Assembly: GCF_000233715.2 (NCBI RefSeq)
Contig: NC_021184.1
Location: 1,884,001 to 1,948,000, forward strand
Direction: 5' to 3'
DNA: 64,000 nt
Origin: Desulfoscipio gibsoniae DSM 7213
GTDB lineage: Bacteria; Bacillota; Desulfotomaculia; Desulfotomaculales; Desulfallaceae
The translations under genes were made by a program, and so were the position numbers. Positions 1-8,294 of the stretch are shown here, piece after piece (position 1 is the first letter of the stretch; each line of letters opens with the position of its first letter). The notes beneath the pieces were generated by a model. It was given only the letters and a program-made list of their open reading frames with translations. It did not search any database and was not told the DNA's origin.

Positions 1-99
1 AGACATGTGCCTGAGATATCTTTCCATCTTGATGAATCTTTGGATCACGGTGTCCGGGTTATGGAATTGTTGGATGAGGTTAAGGGTAAAGATGTTTGA
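1..99 (+). CDS. rbfA: Ribosome-binding factor A, C-terminal end (partial)
   Basis: Only the last 32 codons are in the window, in frame 1, ending at TGA 97-99. The fragment reads HVPEISFHLDESLDHG then a leucine-rich helix, which resembles the end of RbfA (a 'P-x-I-x-F' strand followed by the last helix). RbfA is a cold-shock 30S maturation factor that binds near the 5' end of 16S rRNA. Its position directly before nrnA, truB and ribF is the usual place for rbfA in the nusA-infB operon. The stop overlaps the next start by 8 bases. The rest of the gene lies outside the window. Confidence 0.8.
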   Translation, partial: RHVPEISFHLDESLDHGVRVMELLDEVKGKDV

Positions 100-1072
100 T
101 AATAAACAGCTTTTCTCCTCGGTGGTTAATGAATTTAATAAAGCGGAAAGCATAGCACTTTGCGGTCACGTCATGCCCGATGGCGATTGTTTGGGGGCTA
201 TGCTGGCCTTGGGGCTGGCTCTACGGCAAATGGGCAAAAGGGTGGTGTTTTGCAGTCCCGACCCAGTGCCGGCAGTATATGGCTTTCTACCCTGCGCGGG
301 TGAAGTGCAGTTAGAGCTTAACAAACAGTGGCGATTTGATTTATTTGTTTCTGTGGATTGCTCGGTGCCCGACCGGTTGGGGCATTTTAAGGAACTGCTC
401 GACCGGGCGGGCCGGGTGGTCGTATTAGATCATCATGCTGGTTCAGTTGTCTTTGGTGATGTATATTTAAACATACCTGCTTGCGCAGCTGCGGGCGAGA
501 TCGTTTACGATTTGTTACCTTTGTTGCCGGTGGTTTTTGATGAAGATATAGCTACTTGTTTGTATGTAGCTATTGTTACTGATACCGGTTCTTTTCGCTA
601 TGACAATACAGGACCCATGACCCATCTTAGGGTGGCTGACTTAATGAAACTAGGTGTTCCGGCGGCACGAGTTAATAAACTCCTTTATGAAGAAAAGCCA
701 CTGGTTAGCCTGCGGATATTAAACGCTGTTTTACAAACACTGGGTATAAGTGATTGCGGTCGAGTGGCGTGGATGTATGTGAAAAGGGATACGTTGCGCA
801 GCTTAGATGCATCTGATGAACATGTAGACGGCGTAATTAATTATCCACGTATGATTAAAGGTGTTGAATTGGCATTATTCTTCCGCGAATTGGAGGACGG
901 CAAATATAAAGTTAGTTTGAGATCCAAATACTATTTGGATGTTAATAAACTGGCAGCTCGTTTTGGAGGAGGTGGCCATCCCCGGGCGTCCGGCTGTTTG
1001 ATAGAGGGTGATTTGGAGGATATTAAAGGCCGTTTACTGCAAGCCGCTCTAAAGGCTTTAAGGGATGAATGA
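92..1072 (+). CDS. nrnA: DHH/DHHA1 phosphoesterase, nanoRNase/pAp phosphatase NrnA
   Basis: A 326-aa DHH-family phosphoesterase. NrnA-type enzymes degrade 2-5 nt RNA fragments and dephosphorylate 3'-phosphoadenosine 5'-phosphate in the cytoplasm. Visible motifs: HVMPDGD near residues 26-32, the VDCS segment near 90, the DHH triad near 113-115, the IVTDTGSFRY segment near 160, and GGGGHPRASG of the DHHA1 substrate domain near residue 292. I start at ATG 92, preceded by AAGGGT, because an upstream in-frame ATG at 5 lies inside rbfA. It overlaps rbfA by 8 bases and truB by 4 (ATGA), so it is translationally coupled to both. Confidence 0.93.
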   Translation: MFDNKQLFSSVVNEFNKAESIALCGHVMPDGDCLGAMLALGLALRQMGKRVVFCSPDPVPAVYGFLPCAGEVQLELNKQWRFDLFVSVDCSVPDRLGHFKELLDRAGRVVVLDHHAGSVVFGDVYLNIPACAAAGEIVYDLLPLLPVVFDEDIATCLYVAIVTDTGSFRYDNTGPMTHLRVADLMKLGVPAARVNKLLYEEKPLVSLRILNAVLQTLGISDCGRVAWMYVKRDTLRSLDASDEHVDGVINYPRMIKGVELALFFRELEDGKYKVSLRSKYYLDVNKLAARFGGGGHPRASGCLIEGDLEDIKGRLLQAALKALRDE

Positions 1073-1989
1073 GTATGGATGGTATTTTAAATGTTCTTAA
1101 ACCCCCGGGCATGACCAGTCATGATGTGGTAGGTTATGTCAGAAAAGTCACCGGTCAAAAAAAAACGGGCCATACGGGGACATTAGACCCGGGGGCTGCT
1201 GGTGTGCTGCCTGTTTGCCTGGGAAAGGCTACTAAGATTATACAGTTTCTGCCGGATGACAAATGTTACCGAGCGGAAATAACCTTTGGTAAATCCACCA
1301 GCACCCAGGATTCTTTTGGCGATGTACTTAAATCGGACGGCGCGTATGGTATAAATGCTACTGATATAGAACAAGAATTAAAGAGTTTTAAAGGGTGGAT
1401 TAATCAAATACCACCAATGACATCGGCCATCAAACACCATGGCAAAAAACTTTATGAACTGGCTAGGGCTGGTATTGAAGTGGAAAGGAAGCCTCGTACT
1501 GTTTACATACATGAAATTGCGCTGATGAATTTTAATGATGATAAGATATTCCCCAGCGCTATTTTGCATATTCATTGTTCAGCGGGCACTTATGTGCGCA
1601 CAATTTGCCATGATCTGGGGGAGAAGCTGGGTTGTGGCGCTTATATGTCTTTTTTGTTACGTACCCGGGCGGGGGTGTTTGCATTGGAGGATACTATTAC
1701 CCTGGAGCAGCTGACCGAGCCTAGCGGGCTGGATATGGAAACATTGCTGGTGCCCATGGGCAGAGCGCTGGCTTACATTCCCGTAGTTGATCTTGATAAC
1801 AGATCAGCAAGAGCTATTAGCTGCGGCAACAGTATTACGCTGCCAGTTCATATCTTGGCAAGCCGGCTGGTTGCCAAGCAGTTGGTTCGCCTGGAAAGGG
1901 CAGGCGTATTAATTGCCCTGGCGGCTGTTAAAGATGACCCTAACATGTCGGAGCATTATATGCTTCAACCGGTTAAAGTACTGGTTTAA
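1069..1989 (+). CDS. truB: tRNA pseudouridine(55) synthase TruB
   Basis: A 306-aa TruB-family enzyme that makes pseudouridine 55 in the T-loop of tRNAs. The catalytic motif GTLDPGAAG is at residues about 37-45, with the nucleophilic aspartate near residue 40. The KPPGMTSHDVV segment before it and the AGTYVRTICHDLG segment near residue 170 are family hallmarks. The C-terminal part is a PUA-like extension, giving normal full length. The start overlaps the nrnA stop by ATGA, and ribF follows within 30 bases, so it sits inside the rbfA-nrnA-truB-ribF operon. Confidence 0.96.
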   Translation: MSMDGILNVLKPPGMTSHDVVGYVRKVTGQKKTGHTGTLDPGAAGVLPVCLGKATKIIQFLPDDKCYRAEITFGKSTSTQDSFGDVLKSDGAYGINATDIEQELKSFKGWINQIPPMTSAIKHHGKKLYELARAGIEVERKPRTVYIHEIALMNFNDDKIFPSAILHIHCSAGTYVRTICHDLGEKLGCGAYMSFLLRTRAGVFALEDTITLEQLTEPSGLDMETLLVPMGRALAYIPVVDLDNRSARAISCGNSITLPVHILASRLVAKQLVRLERAGVLIALAAVKDDPNMSEHYMLQPVKVLV

Positions 1990-2016
1990 ACACAAAATGT
2001 GGAGGTTATATCAGCA

Positions 2017-2958
2017 GTGCGTATTTATAAAGACTGGGTAGGGTTAAAGGATAAATATAAAGACATAGTAGTCGGTCTAGGTAATTTCGACGGTATACAT
2101 TTAGGCCACCAGAGGTTGATTGGCGATTTGGTAGCTAAGTCGCAAGCGGTTGGCGGAACGCCGACCGTATTTACATTTGTTCCCCATCCTCTGGCGGTAT
2201 TGAACCCGCAAGGTGCGCCGCCATTGATTTTACCGCCGGATGTAAAAAGGAATATGTTTGCGGAGTTGGGTGTAGAGGTGCTGCTGTGGATACCTTTCAC
2301 CCTGGAATTTGCCCGCCTGAGTCCTGAGGACTTTATTAAACATGTTTTACATGATCAGCTGGGGGTACGAGCTGTTATTGTAGGTTATAATTATACTTTC
2401 GGCCATATGGGGCGGGGCACCCCGGAATTATTAAAGGAGTACGGCGAGAAACTGGGTTTTGATGTGGTGGTTCTGCAGCCGGTTAGCATTGAAGGCCAGC
2501 CTGTGAGCAGCACGCTGATAAGAAGTTTACTGGCTGATGGGGAAATATCCGAGGCCAGGAAATACCTTGGCTATAGCCCTGTTATTGAGGGAACGGTGGT
2601 ATACGGTGAAAGACGTGGCAGCACCCTGGGTTTCCCCACGGCCAACATAGAGGTTGAGCATAATCTGTTGGTGCCGGCCAATGGTGTGTATTCAGTAAAA
2701 GTAGATATAGACGGACAGACCCTGGGAGGGGTGGCCAATATTGGCGTTAAGCCTACTTTCCACGGAAACACTTTTATTAGAACTATAGAAGTGCATTTGC
2801 TGGACTTTTGTGGTGATTTATACGGCAAACTTATCAGGGTATATTTTATCAGACGGTTGCGCAATGAAAAAAGATTTAACTCAGCTGGAGAATTAATTGA
2901 ACAGATCCAAAGGGATATTCATGAAGCTCGTATTGATTCCACTGGTGCCGGGTGTTGA
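2017..2958 (+). CDS. ribF: Bifunctional riboflavin kinase/FMN adenylyltransferase
   Basis: A 313-aa enzyme that phosphorylates riboflavin to FMN and adenylates FMN to FAD. The N-terminal nucleotidyltransferase shows GNFDGIHLGHQ (HxGH) near residue 20 and STLIRSLL near residue 170. The C-terminal kinase half shows GSTLGFPTANI near 205 and the RNEKRF end motif. An in-frame GTG at 1999 exists, but GGAGG at 2001-2005 would lie inside the gene in that case; the GTG at 2017, 11 bases after this site, fits better. Last gene of the rbfA operon before a promoter for the next unit. Confidence 0.93.
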   Translation: MRIYKDWVGLKDKYKDIVVGLGNFDGIHLGHQRLIGDLVAKSQAVGGTPTVFTFVPHPLAVLNPQGAPPLILPPDVKRNMFAELGVEVLLWIPFTLEFARLSPEDFIKHVLHDQLGVRAVIVGYNYTFGHMGRGTPELLKEYGEKLGFDVVVLQPVSIEGQPVSSTLIRSLLADGEISEARKYLGYSPVIEGTVVYGERRGSTLGFPTANIEVEHNLLVPANGVYSVKVDIDGQTLGGVANIGVKPTFHGNTFIRTIEVHLLDFCGDLYGKLIRVYFIRRLRNEKRFNSAGELIEQIQRDIHEARIDSTGAGC

Positions 2959-3007
2959 AAGGTTGAAAGTTGAGAGTTTTTACGCAACGTATTCTATGCC
3001 ATGTAAG

Positions 3008-3036
3008 TTTACTTGTCAGGTAGATTATGCTACAAT
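3008..3036 (+). promoter_or_regulatory. Candidate sigma-A promoter
   Basis: TTTACT at 3008-3013, a 17-base spacer, and TACAAT at 3031-3036 preceded by TG (extended -10). It lies after ribF and would drive the small gene pair at 3133-3596 and perhaps rpsO. Assigned by consensus only. Confidence 0.45.
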
Positions 3037-3094
3037 AAATTAGTGCCTCGAAAAACGGTTGTAAAGCGAACTTATCAGATTATTGCCCAGTCGT

Positions 3095-3127
3095 AAACGT
3101 CCCGTATGAAATTGAAGGGAGACGTTT
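3095..3127 (+). promoter_or_regulatory. Hairpin covering the ribosome-binding site of the 3133 gene
   Basis: AAACGTCCC (3095-3103) pairs with GGGAGACGTTT (3117-3127) with a two-base bulge. The 3' arm contains the AAGGGAG ribosome-binding site of the gene starting at 3133. This suggests control of translation by RNA folding or by a bound protein; function is inferred. Confidence 0.4.
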
Positions 3128-3132
3128 CATTA

Positions 3133-3363
3133 ATGGGGGTGCCCAAGATCGATTTGCCGGAAGAGGAAATGAAAAAATGGTTAAATCATATTGCGCTGAT
3201 TTGTTTGAGTGAGGATTTTCAGAATTTGAAGAAAGAATTAGAAAAAATTTATTTGCAGGCCAGCACGGAGGAAGATGCTCAGATAGCCGCATTTCAGGAT
3301 GCCTTGTATGCATTTTTAGCGCAGGAAGAGGATGAACAAACCTGCCAGACCGGGGCAAATTAA
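3133..3363 (+). CDS. Small acidic helical protein, unknown function
   Basis: A 76-aa protein I do not recognise. It is predicted mostly helical, rich in Glu, Asp and Leu (EEEMKKWLNH, LKKELEKIY), with an acidic C-terminus and no signal peptide or membrane segment. An upstream ATG at 3106 is in frame, but the AAGGGAG site at 3115-3121 places the start at ATG 3133. The next gene, a DUF4258-like protein, starts 5 bases after the stop, so the two are co-expressed. The pair resembles a toxin-antitoxin arrangement in layout (small acidic protein first, small basic one second), but this is inference only. Confidence 0.6.
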   Translation: MGVPKIDLPEEEMKKWLNHIALICLSEDFQNLKKELEKIYLQASTEEDAQIAAFQDALYAFLAQEEDEQTCQTGAN

Positions 3364-3368
3364 ATAAT

Positions 3369-3596
3369 ATGGAAATGAATGTGATTATTACTGAACATGC
3401 GCGGAAGCGATTACGTGATTATCGCCAGGATAAAATTACGGTAGCTGATATTATAGCTGCTACCAGCGGTATACCGGGCCGTATACCTACAGCAACCCGT
3501 TTTAGGGGGTTTTTTGCAAAATCAGGGCGCATGTTTGATATTGTGGCCAAAGATATTTCCAGCGGACGCTTGGTGATTACCGTGATAGGCAAGTAA
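3369..3596 (+). CDS. DUF4258-like small basic protein
   Basis: A 75-aa protein with the layout of DUF4258 proteins: an opening ITEHARKRLRDY helix with a conserved His, then an IADIIAAT-like helix (here VADIIAAT), a beta region, and a closing DIVAKDISSGRLVITVI strand pair. DUF4258 proteins are small, often RelE/toxin-like in fold, and their function is not established. It follows the small acidic gene by 5 bases. ATG 3375 is an equally possible start. rpsO follows after about 100 bases with its own leader structure. Confidence 0.6.
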   Translation: MEMNVIITEHARKRLRDYRQDKITVADIIAATSGIPGRIPTATRFRGFFAKSGRMFDIVAKDISSGRLVITVIGK

Positions 3597-3616
3597 TTAA
3601 ATTTAACATATGTGAA

Positions 3617-3665
3617 CTGTTAGCTAGGGAATTCGTTTATCTCCGACGATTAGCTTGGCTAACAG
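3617..3665 (+). promoter_or_regulatory. rpsO leader stem-loop, possible S15 binding site
   Basis: CTGTTAGC (3617-3624) pairs with GCTAACAG (3658-3665), and the stem extends inward to about 12 bp with two G-U pairs; a small TCGT/ACGA stem lies in the loop. It sits just before the rpsO ribosome-binding site (3678-3687). Ribosomal protein S15 represses its own mRNA through varied leader structures in several bacterial groups; the assignment here is by position and folding only. Confidence 0.4.
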
Positions 3666-3693
3666 CGATTATAATATAAAGGAGGTGAACCCT

Positions 3694-3963
3694 GTGGCAT
3701 TGTCAGTGCCGGATAAACAATCTGTTATCGATAGCTTTAAGCTACATGAAAATGATACCGGCTCTCCTGAAGTTCAAGTGGCCATATTGACCAGGCGGAT
3801 TAACGATCTTACAGAGCATCTTAAGATCCATAAAAAAGACCACCACTCCAGGCGTGGGCTGTTGAAAATGGTTGGTCAGCGCCGGGCTTTATTAAACTAT
3901 TTGAAAGGCCGGGATTTTAATCGTTATCGCGAGTTAATTGAAAAGTTGGGATTACGCAAATAA
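3694..3963 (+). CDS. rpsO: 30S ribosomal protein S15
   Basis: An 89-aa S15 of normal length. It binds 16S rRNA in the platform of the small subunit. The conserved [11 protein letters not shown] segment is at residues about 22-32, and the [11 protein letters not shown] segment and the closing [10 protein letters not shown] part are typical. The start is GTG 3694, seven bases after a near-perfect AAAGGAGGTG site (3678-3687); an upstream in-frame start at 3655 would give an abnormal N-terminus and falls inside the leader hairpin. A terminator follows directly, before pnp. Confidence 0.96.
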   Translation: MALSVPDKQSVIDSFKLHENDTGSPEVQVAILTRRINDLTEHLKIHKKDHHSRRGLLKMVGQRRALLNYLKGRDFNRYRELIEKLGLRK

Positions 3964-3988
3964 GAGCGGGTTATATACCCGCTCTTTA
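3964..3988 (+). terminator. Terminator after rpsO
   Basis: GAGCGGGT / ACCCGCTC, an 8-bp stem with a 5-base loop starting right after the rpsO stop, followed by a short TTT run. The weak T run may allow read-through to pnp. Confidence 0.65.
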
Positions 3989-4120
3989 CATTTTATGTTA
4001 ATAGCAAAAAAATTAATGTATTTTTTATATTTTAGGCAGGATATACTACTAAATATGTAGAATGAGGTTTTTTTATGATTATAGTAATATTCCAGTCCCT
4101 AGTTGAACTTGACTGGATTA

Positions 4121-4156
4121 GGAAGGAGGTATACCGGTTCCTTTTTTTCGAGCCGG
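4121..4156 (+). promoter_or_regulatory. Strong ribosome-binding site followed by hairpin in the pnp leader
   Basis: GGAAGGAGGT at 4121-4130 is a near-perfect Shine-Dalgarno sequence but lies 42 bases before the pnp ATG. Between them CCGGTTC (4134-4140) pairs with GAGCCGG (4150-4156). Folding the hairpin brings the site to about 19 bases from ATG 4172. A second stem, TCCAGTC/GACTGGA (4091-4097/4111-4117), lies just upstream. Confidence 0.45.
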
Positions 4157-4171
4157 AACAAAAAGCAGGAT

Positions 4172-6406
4172 ATGCAGCAGCAGAAAATATTGAGTAAAAG
4201 CATTGATGTTGGCGGCAGACAAATGACCATAGAAACAGGTCGGGTGGCTAAACAGGCCGGAGGTGCCGTGTTGGTTCGTTATGGTGACACCGTGGTGCTG
4301 GTTAACGCTACTATGGCCAAGCAGGTCAGGGAAGGGATTGACTTTTTCCCACTTACCTGTGATTATGAGGAACGTTTGTATGCAGTGGGTAAAATACCCG
4401 GCGGTTTTATTAAGAGAGAGGGACGGCCCAGTGAAAAGGCTACATTAACGGCGCGGTTGATTGACCGGCCCCTTCGTCCTTTGTTTCCAAAGGGTATGCG
4501 CAATGAAGTACAGGTTATTGCTTTGGTTTTATCAGTGGATAAGGACAACCCGCCGGAGATGGCTGCCATGGTGGGTGCTTCTGCCGCCTTGCACATTTCG
4601 GAAATTCCGTTTAAAGGCCCTATTGGCGGGGTTATCGTAGGACGTGTTGATAATAAGCTTATTATCAATCCTAATATAACCGATGCAGAGAAAAGCGATA
4701 TGCATTTGGTAGTGGCTGGTACCGGGGACGCCGTAATGATGGTGGAGGCCGGCGCTAAAGAAGTACCCGAGAATGAAATGCTGGAGGCCATTATTTTCGG
4801 ACATGAAAAGGTGCGGGAAATTGTCGAATTTATTAATGATTTCCGCACTGAAGCACTGGCCATGGGTTTGGCCAAAGAGAAATATGAGCCTGAGTTGATG
4901 GTCCTTGAAGAAGAGTTGGAAAACGTTATAACCGCAAGGGTTTCCGAGGATATTAAATCTGCAATAAAAGAATGCATTGTTAAACAGTTATCCAAAAAGG
5001 AAAGGGAAGCTTTACTAGACGGGGTAAAGGAAAAACTTACGGCGGAATTACTGGAAGAATACCCTGAACAGGCTAAAGCCATTGCCAGTATCATCGACGG
5101 TGTAGAAAAGAAACTGGTCCGCCGCTTCATTCTGGTTGACCGGGTGCGCATTGACGGTAGGGCGCTTAACGAGGTGCGGCCCATTAGCGTTGAGGTAGGT
5201 GTTTTGCCACGCACCCACGGCTCGGGCCTTTTTACCAGGGGACAGACCCAGGTGCTTTCCATTGTAACACTGGGGGCTATATCGGAAGAGCAGATACTTG
5301 ACGGGCTGGGTATTGAGGAAACTAAACGCTATATGCACCATTATAACTTTCCACCTTTTAGTACCGGGGAGACCAAGCCGATGCGCTCGCCGGGCAGGCG
5401 GGAAATCGGACATGGGGCGCTGGCGGAGCGCGCTTTGGAGCCAATGATTCCACCTGAAGAAAAGTTCCCCTACACGATAAGGATTGTATCTGAAGTATTG
5501 GAAAGTAACGGCTCTACATCCATGGGTAGTGTTTGTGGTAGTTGTTTATCGCTTTTGGATGCAGGGGTGCCCATAAAGGCACCGGTGGCAGGTGTGGCCA
5601 TGGGCTTGATTAAAGAAGGTGATGAATTTGCGGTATTAACCGATATTCAGGGACTTGAAGATCACCTGGGGGACATGGACTTCAAAGTAGCCGGGACCGC
5701 CAAGGGTGTTACTGCACTGCAAATGGATATTAAAATTGCCGGTATTGACCGTGAAATATTGCAAATTGCCCTGAACCAGGCCAATGAGGGAAGGATGCAT
5801 ATTCTGGGTAAAATGTTGGAAGTAATAGATAAACCCAGGACTGATTTATCCCCTTACGCACCCAGGATTATTCAAACTGTTATTGATCCGGATAAAATCA
5901 GGGACGTGATTGGCCCTGGCGGTAAAATAATCAAAAAGATTATCGAAGAAACCGGTGTGGATATTGATATAGAAGATGATGGTAGGGTATTCATAGCCGC
6001 TGTCAATCCTGATGCAGGCTACAAAGCTTTATCAATCGTAGAAAAGCTGACTAAGGATGTGGAAAGCGGTCAGATTTATAATGGTAAAGTGGTTAAGATT
6101 ACAGATTTTGGTTGTTTTGTGGAGATCATACCCGGAGTATTAGGACTGCCGGGTAAAGACGGTCTGGTGCATATTTCCCAGCTGGCCCACGAAAGGGTAA
6201 ATAAAGTGGAAGATGTGGTCAAAGAAGGGGATATGTTAGAGGTTAAAGTGATTGGTTATGATAATCAAGGGAGATTGAAATTATCCCATAAGGATTTACT
6301 TCCGGTTCCCGAGGGCATGGAAAACAAAGAAAGGCCAAAGGAAAATAGGGATAACCGGCGCCCTCAGCGTAGCCAGCGCCGACCGCAAAATCATAAATCA
6401 AGCTAG
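4172..6406 (+). CDS. pnp: Polyribonucleotide nucleotidyltransferase (PNPase)
   Basis: A 744-aa phosphorolytic 3'-5' exoribonuclease of the degradosome. It has two RNase PH-like halves: the second half carries the FTRGQTQ and [10 protein letters not shown] segments, and [19 protein letters not shown] holds the catalytic aspartates. A KH domain ([11 protein letters not shown]) lies near residue 575 and an S1 domain ([20 protein letters not shown]) near 630-700. Homologues start at the equivalent of ATG 4172, where only a weak AGCAGGA precedes it; an in-frame TTG at 4103 would add 23 atypical residues. Follows rpsO as in most bacteria. Confidence 0.95.
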   Translation: MQQQKILSKSIDVGGRQMTIETGRVAKQAGGAVLVRYGDTVVLVNATMAKQVREGIDFFPLTCDYEERLYAVGKIPGGFIKREGRPSEKATLTARLIDRPLRPLFPKGMRNEVQVIALVLSVDKDNPPEMAAMVGASAALHISEIPFKGPIGGVIVGRVDNKLIINPNITDAEKSDMHLVVAGTGDAVMMVEAGAKEVPENEMLEAIIFGHEKVREIVEFINDFRTEALAMGLAKEKYEPELMVLEEELENVITARVSEDIKSAIKECIVKQLSKKEREALLDGVKEKLTAELLEEYPEQAKAIASIIDGVEKKLVRRFILVDRVRIDGRALNEVRPISVEVGVLPRTHGSGLFTRGQTQVLSIVTLGAISEEQILDGLGIEETKRYMHHYNFPPFSTGETKPMRSPGRREIGHGALAERALEPMIPPEEKFPYTIRIVSEVLESNGSTSMGSVCGSCLSLLDAGVPIKAPVAGVAMGLIKEGDEFAVLTDIQGLEDHLGDMDFKVAGTAKGVTALQMDIKIAGIDREILQIALNQANEGRMHILGKMLEVIDKPRTDLSPYAPRIIQTVIDPDKIRDVIGPGGKIIKKIIEETGVDIDIEDDGRVFIAAVNPDAGYKALSIVEKLTKDVESGQIYNGKVVKITDFGCFVEIIPGVLGLPGKDGLVHISQLAHERVNKVEDVVKEGDMLEVKVIGYDNQGRLKLSHKDLLPVPEGMENKERPKENRDNRRPQRSQRRPQNHKSS

Positions 6407-6413
6407 TTAAAAT

Positions 6414-6442
6414 ACCCCTGAAAAAAAAGGGGTTTATTTTTT
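6414..6442 (+). terminator. Terminator after pnp
   Basis: ACCCCT (6414-6419) pairs with AGGGGT (6428-6433) across an A-rich loop, followed by TTATTTTTT. Confidence 0.7.
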
Positions 6443-6549
6443 GGGAACACAGTTTTAAACTGTAGGTAAAGTGTGCTTGTAAAGTCAACTGGTGGCGTGC
6501 TTAGTTTAGGCACAGTTGCTTATTGTCATGAAGCTGGGAGGTCTGCGTA

Positions 6550-7224
6550 ATGTCTTTGGAGTTGTTTGGATATAAAAGCGTGCAGGAGAAAATCAACCGT
6601 GAAAAACAGTGGATGAAAAATAATTTTGCTGATTGTCCGGTGAAATACAACCCGGAGGCAGCTTGGCGCCAAAACGCAGTTATATGCCGGCTGTCATTGT
6701 TGAAACCTTATTGTTCTGTATTTGGTATTTATCAAATTTTAAACAAAGAATTTAATGAAACCCTGGCTGCGGAGGTTAACGATTTAAACCTTAGTCCCGT
6801 GCTTGAGGTTGGAGCGGGTAACGGTGATTTGGCTAATGTTTTGCGCAGCCGGGGGGTGGCACTGGCGGCGGTGGATAATTATACTGAAACATTGCCCCAA
6901 GGGTATTGGACCAATGAAGTAATGCCGGAGAATATGGATTACCGCGCAGCGCTTAAAAAATACAGCCCGCAGCTGGTAATATGCAGCTGGATGCCCGAAG
7001 GTTGCGATTGGACTAGTGATTTTAGGGCCACCAGTTCAGTCGATGCTTACATTTTAATTGGTGAGGAAGATAAAATCATTTGGGGGGATTACCCAGGCTG
7101 GCACAGCCGGGTGCTTAAAGAGCCCAATAAATGGTCGCTGTGCAGGCTGGATAATGGCGTTGATTTTGAAAGGCCGGAGCTTTGGTGGAGGCATTCTAAA
7201 GTGGTGCTTTTTAAACGTATCTAA
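6550..7224 (+). CDS. Class I SAM-dependent methyltransferase-like protein
   Basis: A 224-aa cytoplasmic protein. The segment VLEVGAGNGDLANVLRSRG near residues 81-99 matches the glycine-rich motif I of Rossmann-fold methyltransferases, followed by AAVDNY as the acidic loop that usually holds the SAM ribose. VICSWMPEG near residue 150 corresponds to motif IV. No substrate-specific motif is recognisable. It has a good GGGAGG site before ATG 6550 and its own terminator, so it looks monocistronic. It does not belong to the conserved pnp-ylxY order of Bacillus and appears to be an insertion there. Confidence 0.65.
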   Translation: MSLELFGYKSVQEKINREKQWMKNNFADCPVKYNPEAAWRQNAVICRLSLLKPYCSVFGIYQILNKEFNETLAAEVNDLNLSPVLEVGAGNGDLANVLRSRGVALAAVDNYTETLPQGYWTNEVMPENMDYRAALKKYSPQLVICSWMPEGCDWTSDFRATSSVDAYILIGEEDKIIWGDYPGWHSRVLKEPNKWSLCRLDNGVDFERPELWWRHSKVVLFKRI

Positions 7225-7235
7225 AAGCATGCCCG

Positions 7236-7268
7236 ATAACCTGCCCATAGGGGTGGGTTATTTATTTT
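7236..7268 (+). terminator. Terminator after the methyltransferase-like gene
   Basis: ATAACCTGCCC (7236-7246) pairs with GGGTGGGTTAT (7251-7261), 11 bp including two G-U pairs, followed by a T-rich stretch. Confidence 0.65.
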
Positions 7269-7336
7269 CAACAGCATTTTCATATGGTTTGATGCATAAG
7301 TATTTATGAAAATATAGTAAGTGGGGAGGGAGGAGT

Positions 7337-8077
7337 ATGTTTATTATCATTAATTGTCGGAGGGTTATTAAAATTTTTTTATTGGTCAGTGCACTAGTCT
7401 TTATTTTATGGGTGGTTTGCATCCGTGATCATGTCGCCACCACCGTTGCTGTCGAACCCATTTACCAGGGCGATGAAGATGTTAAGGCTATGGCTCTGAC
7501 ATGTAACGTGTTCTGGGGCGAGGAATATATTGGACGAATGTTGGAAATTTTAGAGGAAAAAAATGTACAAATGACATTTTTTGTTGGTGGTACCTGGGCG
7601 GAAAAATTTCCCGATTTGGTGAAAAAAATATATGACCAGGGTCATGAAATTGGCAGCCACGGTTACTCCCACCCACATCCCGACAATCTATCAAGGCAGG
7701 AGAACCTGCTGGATATAACAAAAGCGGAAAAAATTATCTATGCTATCACCGGTGAAAAACCCCGGCTGTATGCTCCCCCCTATGGGGAAAGGGGGCCGGC
7801 GGTATTAGAGGCTGCGCAGGAATTGGGTTACCAGACCGTGCTTTGGACTATTGACACTATAGATTGGCAGCGTCCCGCCCCGGAAATAATCAGTAAACGT
7901 GTATTGAATAAAATGTCAAACGGTGCCATTGTGCTTATGCATCCCACCGCGCCCACTGTAAATGCATTGTCTGAAATTATTGATGGCTTAAAGAAACAAG
8001 GTTTTGAATTAATTACGGTGGGTAAGATGCTGGAACAATTGCCTGATAAAGAAACTCTTAATTCAGACGGAGTCTAA
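7337..8077 (+). CDS. ylxY: YlxY-type polysaccharide deacetylase homologue (sporulation)
   Basis: A 246-aa protein with an N-terminal membrane anchor (residues about 9-27) and an extracytoplasmic NodB-like domain. The zinc-binding HEIGSHGYSH motif (near residue 102) and the APPYGERG and LMHPT motifs are kept. The first motif, usually TFDDG, reads LTCNVFWGEE, so the catalytic aspartate is an asparagine. This fits the YlxY subgroup found next to pnp in spore formers, whose activity is uncertain. Position after pnp and before the M16 peptidase also matches ylxY. It may bind rather than deacetylate peptidoglycan or spore cortex. Confidence 0.8.
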   Translation: MFIIINCRRVIKIFLLVSALVFILWVVCIRDHVATTVAVEPIYQGDEDVKAMALTCNVFWGEEYIGRMLEILEEKNVQMTFFVGGTWAEKFPDLVKKIYDQGHEIGSHGYSHPHPDNLSRQENLLDITKAEKIIYAITGEKPRLYAPPYGERGPAVLEAAQELGYQTVLWTIDTIDWQRPAPEIISKRVLNKMSNGAIVLMHPTAPTVNALSEIIDGLKKQGFELITVGKMLEQLPDKETLNSDGV

Positions 8078-8294
8078 CTATCTGTGGGCATATGGAAATG
8101 TTTATTTATCCAGGGATTTTGGTATTGTTTAATAACTTTTAGCTTGGGGACATTCCTGTCCCAAAGTAATATTGTTGTTGTAGCGGTGTGTCCCTTTTGG
8201 GTATGGCGGTGAGGATTAGGTAAGCGGGATAATAATTTGGCATTATGGGAAAACCTAACATAAACCATATTAATATAAATGAGGTGTTCCCATA
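8078..8294. other. Intergenic stretch with REP-like hairpin sequences
   Basis: No ORF seen. TTGGGGACA / TGTCCCAA (8144-8152/8157-8164) forms an 8-bp stem with one bulge, and a GTGTCCC...GGGT stretch follows near 8188-8201. GGGACA/TGTCCC hairpins of this kind occur in REP-type palindromic repeats. No transposase gene is present, and the identity is uncertain. Confidence 0.25.

Noticed and set aside
4363-5262. 299-aa open frame antisense to pnp
   Set aside because: Ser/Thr/Pro-rich shadow of a strongly coding gene; no ribosome-binding site and no recognisable motif.
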